Positions 17,217 to 23,835 of a stretch of DNA of 24,605 bases are shown here, piece after piece; the first letter of the stretch is position 1, and each line of letters begins with the position of its first letter. The stretch is from Chitinophagaceae bacterium. GTDB taxonomy: Bacteria; Bacteroidota; Bacteroidia; Chitinophagales; UBA10324. Both the position numbers and the translations under genes were made by a program. The stretch is from assembly GCA_023251195.1 (NCBI GenBank), contig JAHEZG010000013.1, forward strand, positions 1 to 24,605, given 5' to 3'. The notes beneath the pieces are model-generated. The model was not told the DNA's origin. It ran no database searches and worked only from the letters and a program-made list of their open reading frames with translations.

Positions 17217-18118
17217 GAGCATATAATTTAACACACCTCAGAGAACTTGAATCGGAAAGTATGTTTGTGTTGCGCGAAGTAGCAGCGCAATTCGAACGAC
17301 CTGTGTTGCTTTTCAGTGGCGGAAAAGATTCCATTGTGGTTTCGCATCTGGCCCGCAAAGCATTTTGGCCCGCCCCCATTCCATTCAAGTTAATGCATGT
17401 TGATACCGGACATAATTTTTCGGAAGCCATTGAATATCGCGATTGGTGGGTGAAAGAAATCGGGGCAACGCTCGTAGTTGCTTCTGTTCAGGATTCGATT
17501 GACAAAGGAAGAGTGGTGGAAGAAAAAGGATACAACGCGAGCCGCAATGTTTTGCAAACAACCACCTTGCTCGATGCGATTGAAGAAAATAAATTTGATT
17601 GTGCAATTGGTGGTGCGCGTCGCGATGAAGAAAAGGCTAGAGCGAAGGAAAGATTCTTTTCGCACCGCGATGAGTTCGGTCAGTGGGATCCGAAAAATCA
17701 GCGACCTGAGTTGTGGAATATTTTCAACGGACGAAAACACATTGGCGAACACTTCCGTGTTTTTCCAATCAGCAATTGGACAGAGATGGATGTGTGGCAA
17801 TACATCTTGCTCGAAAAAATTCCATTGCCAAGTTTGTACTTCACACACACACGCAAAGTTTTTATGCGTGATGGTGTAATTTATTCAATGAGTGATTTTA
17901 TGAAATTGAAACCGGAGGAAAAAGAACAGGAAATGGTTGTACGATTCAGAACAGTTGGCGACATGACCTGCACCGGCGCTGTACTTTCTGAAGCATCAAG
18001 TGTGGAAGATATAATTGCCGAAGTTGCAGCAGCACGCACAACCGAAAGAGGTTCGCGTCAGGATGATAAACGAAGCGAGGCCGCAATGGAAGACAGAAAA
18101 AAACAAGGATATTTCTGA
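17213..18118 (+). CDS. cysD: Sulfate adenylyltransferase subunit 2 (ATP sulfurylase small subunit)
   Basis: CysD catalyses adenylyl transfer from ATP to sulfate, making APS, with the GTPase CysN. It is 301 aa and full length. The PP-loop SGGKDS is at 35-40. Other family blocks are KLMHVDTGHNFSEAIEYRDW, IGGARRDEEKARAKERFFSH, FGQWDPKNQRPELWNIFNG, FPISNWTEMDVWQYI and the arginine-rich C terminus SRQDDKRSEAAMEDRKKQGY. It starts within the stop of cysC. CysN follows after 105 bases that hold a palindromic repeat element, so this subunit pair is not as tightly packed as usual. Confidence 0.96.
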   Translation: MRAYNLTHLRELESESMFVLREVAAQFERPVLLFSGGKDSIVVSHLARKAFWPAPIPFKLMHVDTGHNFSEAIEYRDWWVKEIGATLVVASVQDSIDKGRVVEEKGYNASRNVLQTTTLLDAIEENKFDCAIGGARRDEEKARAKERFFSHRDEFGQWDPKNQRPELWNIFNGRKHIGEHFRVFPISNWTEMDVWQYILLEKIPLPSLYFTHTRKVFMRDGVIYSMSDFMKLKPEEKEQEMVVRFRTVGDMTCTGAVLSEASSVEDIIAEVAAARTTERGSRQDDKRSEAAMEDRKKQGYF

Positions 18119-18124
18119 TTTGAC

Positions 18125-18175
18125 ACTTCGATAAACTCAGTGTGACAGCAGTTGTCATCCTGAGCTTGTCGATGG
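18125..18175. repeat. Palindromic intergenic repeat element between cysD and cysN
   Basis: Two 23-base arms (18125-18147 and 18153-18175) are inverted copies with 17 of 23 positions matching, around a 5-base centre (GCAGT). The arms contain CTTCGATAAACTCAGTGTGA and TCATCCTGAGCTTGTCGATG. From memory these closely resemble a palindromic element (CTTCGACAAGCTCAG / CTGAGCTTGTCGAAG) dispersed between genes in many Bacteroidota genomes. The mismatches suggest an old, decaying copy. There is no T tract, so it is not a standard terminator. Confidence 0.8.
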
Positions 18176-18223
18176 ATGATGATGAGTTTCAATTGCAGGA
18201 TTTTTAATTTCTAATTTTTTTTA

Positions 18224-19489
18224 ATGACAACAAAAAGTTATTTAGATATGGAACTGCTTCGCTTCACAACAGCGGGCAGTGTTGATGATGGAAAAAGTAC
18301 ATTGATCGGAAGATTGCTGTACGATTCAAAATCAATTTTTCAGGATCAACTCGAAGCGATTGAACACACCAGTCGTCAGCGCGGAGAAGAGACAGTAAAT
18401 CTTGCTTTGCTCACTGATGGTTTGCGCGCTGAACGCGAACAGGGAATTACAATTGATGTTGCGTACAGATATTTTGCAACACCGAAACGGAAATTTATTA
18501 TCGCTGATACACCCGGGCATATTCAATACACGCGCAACATGGTTACCGGTGCGAGCACTGCGAACCTTGCAATTATTTTAGTGGATGCGCGTAATGGTGT
18601 GGTTGAACAAACTCGTCGTCATTCATTCATTGCATCGCTATTGGAAATTCCACACATTGTTGTTTGCATAAACAAAATGGATTTGATGAATTGGGATGAA
18701 GATGTTTTCGAAAAAATAAAATCGGATTACACTTCGTTCGCCGCAAAACTGGATGTGCGTGATATTCATTTCATTCCAATTAGTGCGCTGAAGGGAGACA
18801 ATGTGGTTGACCCATCGCAAAATATGTTGTGGTACAACGGAAGTACACTGCTTTATCTTTTAGAAAACATTCACATCGCAAGTGATGCAAATCACATTGA
18901 TGCGCGCTTTCCGGTGCAGTATGTTGTTCGCCCTTACAGCGATAAGTATCACGACTATCGTGGATACGCAGGAAGAATTGCAGGGGGAATTTTTCGTCCC
19001 GGCGATGAAGTGGAAATTTTACCAAGCGGATTCAGTTCTAAAATAAAAAGCATTGACACTTTTGAAGGACCGCTTGCCGAAGCATTTCCGCCAATGAGTG
19101 TTTGCATTACTTTGGAAGATGACATTGATATCAGTCGCGGCGATATGATTGTGCGGAAAAATAATAAACCTGAAATGAGTCAGGATGTTGACATGATGAT
19201 TTGCTGGATGAATGACCGACCGTTACAGTTGAATGGGAAATATGCATTGAAACATACAACCCGCGATGCGCGATGTGTGGTGAAAGACATAAAGTATAAA
19301 ATGGACATCAGCACCATGCACCGATTGACTGACGATAAAAATCTTGGGCGAAATGATATTGGAAGAATCACGATTCGCACCACCGTTCCATTACTTTTCG
19401 ACAGCTACCGGAAAAACAGAATCACCGGTTCAATTATTTTAATTGATGAGGCCACCAATGAAACTGTGGGTGCGGGAATGATTGTATAA
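18224..19489 (+). CDS. cysN: Sulfate adenylyltransferase subunit 1 (GTPase)
   Basis: CysN is the EF-Tu-like GTPase that drives APS synthesis with CysD. It is 421 aa, somewhat shorter than the enterobacterial protein but normal for the phylum. It has the P-loop GSVDDGKST (18-26), the switch region REQGITIDVAYRYF, G3 DTPGH (95-99) and G4 NKMD (150-153). The C-terminal half forms the two beta-barrel domains (YAGRIAGGIFRPGDEVEILP and GRITIRTTVPLLFDSYRKNR). There is no C-terminal APS kinase fusion, in keeping with the separate cysC. With cysC and cysD it completes a sulfate-to-PAPS set; no PAPS reductase, sulfite reductase or sulfate transporter gene is in the window, so PAPS could feed either cysteine synthesis or sulfation. 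Confidence 0.96.
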   Translation: MTTKSYLDMELLRFTTAGSVDDGKSTLIGRLLYDSKSIFQDQLEAIEHTSRQRGEETVNLALLTDGLRAEREQGITIDVAYRYFATPKRKFIIADTPGHIQYTRNMVTGASTANLAIILVDARNGVVEQTRRHSFIASLLEIPHIVVCINKMDLMNWDEDVFEKIKSDYTSFAAKLDVRDIHFIPISALKGDNVVDPSQNMLWYNGSTLLYLLENIHIASDANHIDARFPVQYVVRPYSDKYHDYRGYAGRIAGGIFRPGDEVEILPSGFSSKIKSIDTFEGPLAEAFPPMSVCITLEDDIDISRGDMIVRKNNKPEMSQDVDMMICWMNDRPLQLNGKYALKHTTRDARCVVKDIKYKMDISTMHRLTDDKNLGRNDIGRITIRTTVPLLFDSYRKNRITGSIILIDEATNETVGAGMIV

Positions 19490-19516
19490 TTCCCTAATCA
19501 AGAAAACCACTTCTGA

Positions 19517-19550
19517 AAAAAATGGAGAAGCGACTGCTTCTCCATTTTTT
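19517..19550. terminator. Bidirectional intrinsic terminator between cysN and the TonB receptor gene
   Basis: A perfect 15-bp stem (19517-19531 with 19536-19550; core ATGGAGAAGC/GCTTCTCCAT) has a 4-base loop GACT. The A-rich foot on one side and T-rich foot on the other provide a T tract on either strand, so it can end both cysN (stop at 19489) and the convergent TonB receptor gene (stop at 19586). Confidence 0.93.
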
Positions 19551-19585
19551 GTAAATGGAATTTACTATGCTGTTTTAGATTGTGT

Positions 19586-22021
19586 TTATTTTTTAAAATC
19601 GAGTGGCACAATTAATTTAAAACTGATGTTTCTCCCCATGTTGTAAACCCCTGTTCTGCCTGTTACATTATTTACAGCTCCGTATTTCAATCTGCTCAAA
19701 TGACTTTGGTAAGCTACATCGGTTATATTATTTACATTGATATAAAGTGAAAAACATGTTCTCTTTTTGCAAACGAAATCTGCTCCGACCCCTAGATTGA
19801 AAAGCGTGTAATGTGGTGTACCAGTTTCGGTTCCGAAAGCAGCATAATATTTATTTTGCATGAAATAATTATCTGCTTCAATATTTATGTATCCGTTTTG
19901 AATGCACTTACTGATTTTTTTTGCATTTGCCCGAATCTCAGATGAAAATTTTGGTGCAGGTGTGAATGGTAAATACTTGGTTGAATCGGGTTGATTCTTC
20001 TGTATGGATTGCACCAAAGAAAAAGAATTTTCGAAGTGCAACCAATCGAGAGGATGGGGATGAATGTCAATGCTGATTTCACCACCCATTAAACTTGCAT
20101 CGCCGGAAGAATATTTGAATGTGCTGAAACCATCTGTGATGGAATCACCTCCTGCAACACTTTGCAGTTTGCTCAGGAAAACAAAATTGGTAATGCTATT
20201 GCTGAACAAATCAACTTCGGCAGTGATATGGTGTGAGTTTAAGCCAAGTGCAAAATCGAACTGCATACTATTATCTGCCTTGAGTGTAGGAACTCCGATG
20301 ATGTAATTAATTGTTCCTTCATGCACACCATTAGCTGAAATCTCTGCAATGTTCGGCGCACGGAATCCTCTTGAAATATTCACCTTCGTAAAAATTTTTT
20401 CAGTGAACTGATAAGTTGCACCGATGCTTCCTGACACTCCAGTGAAATTGGTATTAAAAGCGGTGAACTGATGAAAAGTTAAAGAGTCGGTGCTTTCAAC
20501 TTGTTCGCCATCGGGATTCAAGAATAAATCTTTTGCTTTTTCATTTCGTGAATCGTAGCGGACACCTCCACTTATATCTAATTTGTTAATTGTTTTTTTT
20601 GCGACAGCAAAAACTCCAATATCAAATAAACTGTATTCAGGAATCAGAAATTCAGTTCCTTTATTTTGAGAGGTCTGCTGCATTCCATTTACTCCGAATG
20701 AAAGATTGAAATTATTTTTTTCAGGAAAAATATATTTCGCGTCATAATTGATAGTGTTGAGTAAAAAGAAAAGCCCATAATCATTTGGTGCAAGTATGTC
20801 AGCATATTCTTGTCGCTGATTTTGCTGAAAGCCGATAGTTGTTTTTAAACTTCCGTTTCCTAAAATAAAACTGTTATTCAACACTGCTTTGTAGTGATGG
20901 ATTTTTTGAAAGGGAGTTGAAGGTGTGTATGAGTTAAAATCTTGGTCGGTAGCAATAGCTGCATCTTCTGTTGAATCATTGAATGCAATTGGCTTCAGAA
21001 ACTGCCCTGTTGCACTGTCTCTTTCACCTTCTACAATTCCTGGAGTTAAGTTGTAAGCACTGAAATGTAAATGGGAATAACCCCATGATTTGTTGAGTCC
21101 GATAATTCCACCAATGTTATTTTCCTTGTAACCTGAATTAAAAACAAAGCCATCAAATTTATTTTGAAAAGAGTGCGCGATTTTATTTGAGTAGCGGACA
21201 TCCCAAATAAATCCTTTTTGATTTCCTGCAAAGTTTCCGGAGTAACCAATTAATCCGTTGTTGGTTTGATAGTTTGCTAAAAGGTTTCCGATAATTTTTC
21301 CTTCGGGAAGTGTCGGAGCAGAGAGCATATTTATTACTCCTGCCATTGCATCGGAACCATAAGATAAACTTGCAGGACCTTTAAGTATTTCTACTTTATT
21401 AACTGAAAATTCATCCACTTCAATTCCGTGTTCATCGCCCCATTGTTGCCCTTCCTGACGAATTCCGTCAATCACTGTTACTACACGATTGTATCCTAAA
21501 CCGCGAATTACAGGTTTTGAAATTCCTGAGCCTGTAGTTACTTGAGATACTCCTGGTTGTGTGGCAAGTGCATCAATAATATTTGTTGCTGAAGTTTGTA
21601 AAAGCTGTGTTTGCGAAATAGTAGTTATAGGCGTTGGTGTCCTGTTCTTTTGTGCTGCCTTTGACAAACCTGTTACAACAATTTCATTTAATTCGTTAAC
21701 AGATTCTTCCATTACAAAATCTTTTGAGGTGGTTGTTGCAAGGTCAATGTTCTCGGCAATAAGTTTATAGCCGATTAAACTTAATTGCACTAAAACTTTT
21801 GCCGTTGGAAGGTTTTCTATTTTGTAAGTTCCGTCTGCATCGCTGATGGCGCCTGTTTTTAAGTCGGGTAAATAAATACTTACACCGATAAGGGGTTCGC
21901 CTGAGGTCTTGTCTGTTATTTTTCCTGACAAGGATGTTTTACTTGTTGTAAAAGTATTTTTTGAAATAGCCGCATTTGCAACACATACAAGTATTGAAAG
22001 CAGCATGAAAAGTTTTTTCAT
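19586..22021 (-). CDS. TonB-dependent outer-membrane receptor (possibly metal-related)
   Basis: This is an outer-membrane beta-barrel that imports a ligand with TonB energy (811 aa). It has a signal peptide (about 1-20), a carboxypeptidase-regulatory-like domain (about 31-115: LSGKITDKTSGEPLIGVSIY, ISDADGTYKIENLP), a TonB-box-like EIVVTG (113-118), a plug domain (about 125-235 with IRGLGYNRVVTVIDGIRQ and GPASLSYGSDAMAGVINM) and a 22-strand-type barrel to the C terminus. It ends in F-containing, lysine-terminated strands typical of such receptors. There is no SusD partner gene, so a glycan-uptake pair is unlikely. The plug contains a GDEHGIEVDE patch (196-205). The gene lies 66 bases after a small His-rich exported protein gene on the same strand, which hints at zinc or copper as ligand. 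This ligand call is inference; heme, siderophores or other ligands are not excluded. Confidence 0.88.
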   Translation of the reverse strand: MKKLFMLLSILVCVANAAISKNTFTTSKTSLSGKITDKTSGEPLIGVSIYLPDLKTGAISDADGTYKIENLPTAKVLVQLSLIGYKLIAENIDLATTTSKDFVMEESVNELNEIVVTGLSKAAQKNRTPTPITTISQTQLLQTSATNIIDALATQPGVSQVTTGSGISKPVIRGLGYNRVVTVIDGIRQEGQQWGDEHGIEVDEFSVNKVEILKGPASLSYGSDAMAGVINMLSAPTLPEGKIIGNLLANYQTNNGLIGYSGNFAGNQKGFIWDVRYSNKIAHSFQNKFDGFVFNSGYKENNIGGIIGLNKSWGYSHLHFSAYNLTPGIVEGERDSATGQFLKPIAFNDSTEDAAIATDQDFNSYTPSTPFQKIHHYKAVLNNSFILGNGSLKTTIGFQQNQRQEYADILAPNDYGLFFLLNTINYDAKYIFPEKNNFNLSFGVNGMQQTSQNKGTEFLIPEYSLFDIGVFAVAKKTINKLDISGGVRYDSRNEKAKDLFLNPDGEQVESTDSLTFHQFTAFNTNFTGVSGSIGATYQFTEKIFTKVNISRGFRAPNIAEISANGVHEGTINYIIGVPTLKADNSMQFDFALGLNSHHITAEVDLFSNSITNFVFLSKLQSVAGGDSITDGFSTFKYSSGDASLMGGEISIDIHPHPLDWLHFENSFSLVQSIQKNQPDSTKYLPFTPAPKFSSEIRANAKKISKCIQNGYINIEADNYFMQNKYYAAFGTETGTPHYTLFNLGVGADFVCKKRTCFSLYINVNNITDVAYQSHLSRLKYGAVNNVTGRTGVYNMGRNISFKLIVPLDFKK

Positions 22022-22055
22022 GAAGATTTTTTAAAATGAATGAAATGAGAACCTC

Positions 22056-22077
22056 AGTTGATACTACTGTATCAACT
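22056..22077. repeat. Perfect dyad upstream of the TonB receptor gene
   Basis: A 9-bp inverted repeat (AGTTGATAC, 22056-22064, with GTATCAACT, 22069-22077) surrounds a TACT centre. It lies between the His-rich gene and the receptor start, 35 bases upstream of the receptor ATG. It could be an operator for a dimeric regulator or an mRNA hairpin limiting read-through. No T tract follows on the minus strand, so a terminator is unlikely. Confidence 0.65.
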
Positions 22078-22087
22078 CAATAAAAAA

Positions 22088-22405
22088 TTAACTCAAAAGC
22101 GCTGGCGGTCCCCTTGATGGAAAATGAAACTGAAATAATTGTTCAGTAAATAAAACAGGAGAAATAACTTTATTATTCAACAGAAAAGAAATTGCTTCGA
22201 GAGAAATAGTTTGTGTTGTATTGAATGCAGGAAGATTATCTAATAATCTTTCGCAGTGAATATGCTGATGGCTGAAAGAAGTTGAAGTTGCATGAAAATC
22301 AACCGTGTCTTCGTGATGTGCGAACGCGTGAATAAAAACATCAGGAGTAATCGCTGAGATAAACAGCGACAATAAAAACAACGAAATAATTCTTTTGATT
22401 TTCAC
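22088..22405 (-). CDS. Small His-rich exported protein
   Basis: The protein (105 aa) has a signal peptide-like start (MKIKRIISLFLLSLFISAIT). A histidine-dense stretch follows (H26, H30, H31, H38, H46, H48, H50, then C51), and the C terminus is FHFPSRGPPALLS. The start is GTG at 22405; an exact -7 box lies just upstream at 22425-22432. Small His-rich exported proteins ending in an RGPP-like tail are, to my recollection, found directly upstream of TonB receptor genes in other Bacteroidota, but I cannot name a family. The stop lies 66 bases from the receptor start on the same strand, so they may form an operon. Periplasmic or surface binding of zinc, copper or nickel is a reasonable inference from composition. 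Confidence 0.72.
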   Translation of the reverse strand: MKIKRIISLFLLSLFISAITPDVFIHAFAHHEDTVDFHATSTSFSHQHIHCERLLDNLPAFNTTQTISLEAISFLLNNKVISPVLFTEQLFQFHFPSRGPPALLS

Positions 22406-22424
22406 TTTCAGTATGCGAATGAGG

Positions 22425-22432
22425 CAAATGTA
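22425..22432 (-). promoter_or_regulatory. Candidate -7 box for the His-rich gene and TonB receptor
   Basis: On the minus strand this reads TACATTTG, an exact match to TAnnTTTG, 19 bases before the GTG start at 22405. No TTTG is seen at the expected -33 position, so the promoter may be weak or activator-dependent. Confidence 0.45.
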
Positions 22433-22448
22433 ACGGATGTAAAGAAGA

Positions 22449-22479
22449 TTTGGTGCTATTACAATTTCGCGTACTTTCG
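22449..22479 (+). promoter_or_regulatory. Bacteroidota-type promoter for the Cys-rich gene
   Basis: A -33 TTTG (22449-22452) is followed by exactly 19 bases and then TACTTTCG (22472-22479), which matches TAnnTTTG at all but one position. Transcription would start around 22483-22486, a few bases before the proposed TTG start at 22490. The element lies within the 84-base divergent gap. Confidence 0.6.
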
Positions 22480-22489
22480 TGAAACCGTT

Positions 22490-22897
22490 TTGAAATCAAC
22501 ACAATACATATCACGAGGAATTGCATCAATTTTATTATTGGTGATGTTGCATTCTCATGTATGTTCTGCTCTTTGTGCTTCTGGATTTTATTCATGTTGC
22601 AGTGAATCAAAAGAATTACCTGATTGTTGCAAAAAATCCTGTTGCGAACAAAAGAAAGGCGATTCAAAAGATTCAGGTTGCCAGAAAGAACACCTTGCAT
22701 TATTTGGAACATTCGGCCAGTTTCATTTTGTAAAAACAATTGAAGCAAAAATTTTTCAACCTATAGTTTATGTCTTATATGCTGAGAAAAATATTCAGCC
22801 TGTAATATCTGCAGAATTACATTTTGCTTTTAACGGATTTCATCCGCCACCTCCAAAGGAGAATATTATTATTCTCGAACAGCAGTTTCTTATTTGA
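22490..22897 (+). CDS. Small Cys-rich exported protein, HYC_CC_PP-like
   Basis: The protein (135 aa) has a signal peptide-like start (MKSTQYISRGIASILLLVML). A cysteine cluster follows with C25 and C29 (HSHVCSALC), CC at 36-37, 46-47 and 51-52, and C64, nine cysteines in all. The C terminus is HPPPPKENIIILEQQFLI. This layout (His/Cys after the signal, CC pairs, PP motif near a hydrophobic C-terminal tail) resembles small exported Bacteroidota proteins named for HYC, CC and PP motifs; here the first motif is HSHVC, so it is a divergent or related member. The start is TTG at 22490, favoured because it gives a full signal peptide and lies just after a good promoter; ATG 22544 is the alternative. 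Thiol-based metal (copper or zinc) binding is inferred. Confidence 0.7.
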   Translation: MKSTQYISRGIASILLLVMLHSHVCSALCASGFYSCCSESKELPDCCKKSCCEQKKGDSKDSGCQKEHLALFGTFGQFHFVKTIEAKIFQPIVYVLYAEKNIQPVISAELHFAFNGFHPPPPKENIIILEQQFLI

Positions 22898-22917
22898 TTT
22901 TTATTTCTTGTTTTTAA

Positions 22918-22940
22918 CCGACAGATAACTAGCTGTTCGG
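22918..22940 (+). other. Weak imperfect hairpin after the Cys-rich gene
   Basis: CCGACAG (22918-22924) can pair with CTGTTCGG (22933-22940) with one bulged base around an 8-base loop. The following bases are only moderately T-rich, so it may be a weak terminator or nothing. It is the only structure I see in the 122-base gap before the first thioredoxin-like gene. Confidence 0.25.
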
Positions 22941-23019
22941 GCTTTGATGTTTATACTTCATTCACAAATAATTTTTAATTCAATTCAACAATAATTTTTA
23001 AAACTCAAATTCTTACAAA

Positions 23020-23793
23020 ATGAAAAAATCAATTTTGTTATCAATTGCTTTGCTATTCGTATTAACGATTTCCAAAGCACAAACTGCTTTCAATTTTACT
23101 GCTTCTGATTGCGCCAGTGTTAGCCACGATTTATTCACAGATCTTGATGCCGGAAAAACAGTGGTGATGGTTTGGGTAATGCCTTGCGGTGCTTGCATTG
23201 GTTCAGCAGTTGCTGCTTCAAACACCATTGCCACAATGGGAAATCCCAATGTTGTTTTTTACTTGTTTGATGATGCTGGTGGAAGCTGCAGCAGTTTAGC
23301 GAGCTGGTCAACTACAAATAATGTAACACCATCGGCCACATTTGATAATGCTGGTAATGTTAATCCACAAGCAAATTATGGTTCAGGCGGAATGCCTAAA
23401 ACAGTTGTTGTTGGTGGTGGAACAACTCACACAAAATATTTTGCTCAGAACGGAACAGTTACTACCACTCAACTGCAAAATGCAATCAACAATTCTCTAT
23501 CAGCTATTGCCGGAGTTTCTGATTTCAAAAATGTAACTGATGAAGTTAGTCTTTATCCAAACCCCGCTACTGCTTCAACAGTGTTAACATACACTTTGAC
23601 CAAAGCTTCAGGTGTTTCAATTGAAGTGTTTAATACGCTTGGACAAAAAATAATTTCTACTGCTCCAAAAAATCATACTGCTGGAAAACAGTCATTTGAA
23701 ATCAATACATCAATGCTGCATGAAGCAATTTATTTCGTTCAACTTACTGTTGACGGAGAAATCATTACTTCTAAATTCAGTGTTGTAAAATAA
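23020..23793 (+). CDS. T9SS-exported thioredoxin-fold protein with CxxC (257 aa)
   Basis: The signal peptide (about 1-20, ending SKAQ) is followed by a thioredoxin-like domain (about 24-165) and a type A T9SS sorting domain (about 175-257: VSLYPNPATASTVLTYTL, IEVFNTLGQKI, AIYFVQLTVDGEIITSKF). The thioredoxin-like part has the redox motif CGAC (C56, C59) after the strand KTVVMVWVMP and a cis-proline loop in GGMPKTVVV (P126). It also has two further cysteines (C31 in SDCAS, C90) conserved in the downstream paralogue. It is expected to be moved to the cell surface or medium by the type IX system. It could be a thiol oxidoreductase or a metal (for example copper) chaperone on the outside of the cell; substrates are unknown. 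The paralogue follows after 42 bases. Confidence 0.83.
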   Translation: MKKSILLSIALLFVLTISKAQTAFNFTASDCASVSHDLFTDLDAGKTVVMVWVMPCGACIGSAVAASNTIATMGNPNVVFYLFDDAGGSCSSLASWSTTNNVTPSATFDNAGNVNPQANYGSGGMPKTVVVGGGTTHTKYFAQNGTVTTTQLQNAINNSLSAIAGVSDFKNVTDEVSLYPNPATASTVLTYTLTKASGVSIEVFNTLGQKIISTAPKNHTAGKQSFEINTSMLHEAIYFVQLTVDGEIITSKFSVVK

Positions 23794-23835
23794 TTTTCAG
23801 GAAATTAAATCACACATAATTTTTTATTTAAAAAA

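Noticed and set aside
17390..17848. A 152-codon minus-strand frame inside cysD
   Set aside because: cysD is intact and strongly conserved here; the antisense frame is a codon-bias shadow.
19586..22021. The TonB receptor as a SusC-type glycan importer
   Set aside because: No SusD-like lipoprotein or glycan enzyme gene is adjacent, and at 811 aa it is shorter than typical SusC proteins.
22341..22748. A 135-codon minus-strand frame across the divergent gap
   Set aside because: It covers both promoter candidates and lies opposite the signal-peptide and Cys-rich parts of the gene at 22490; its translation shows no family features.
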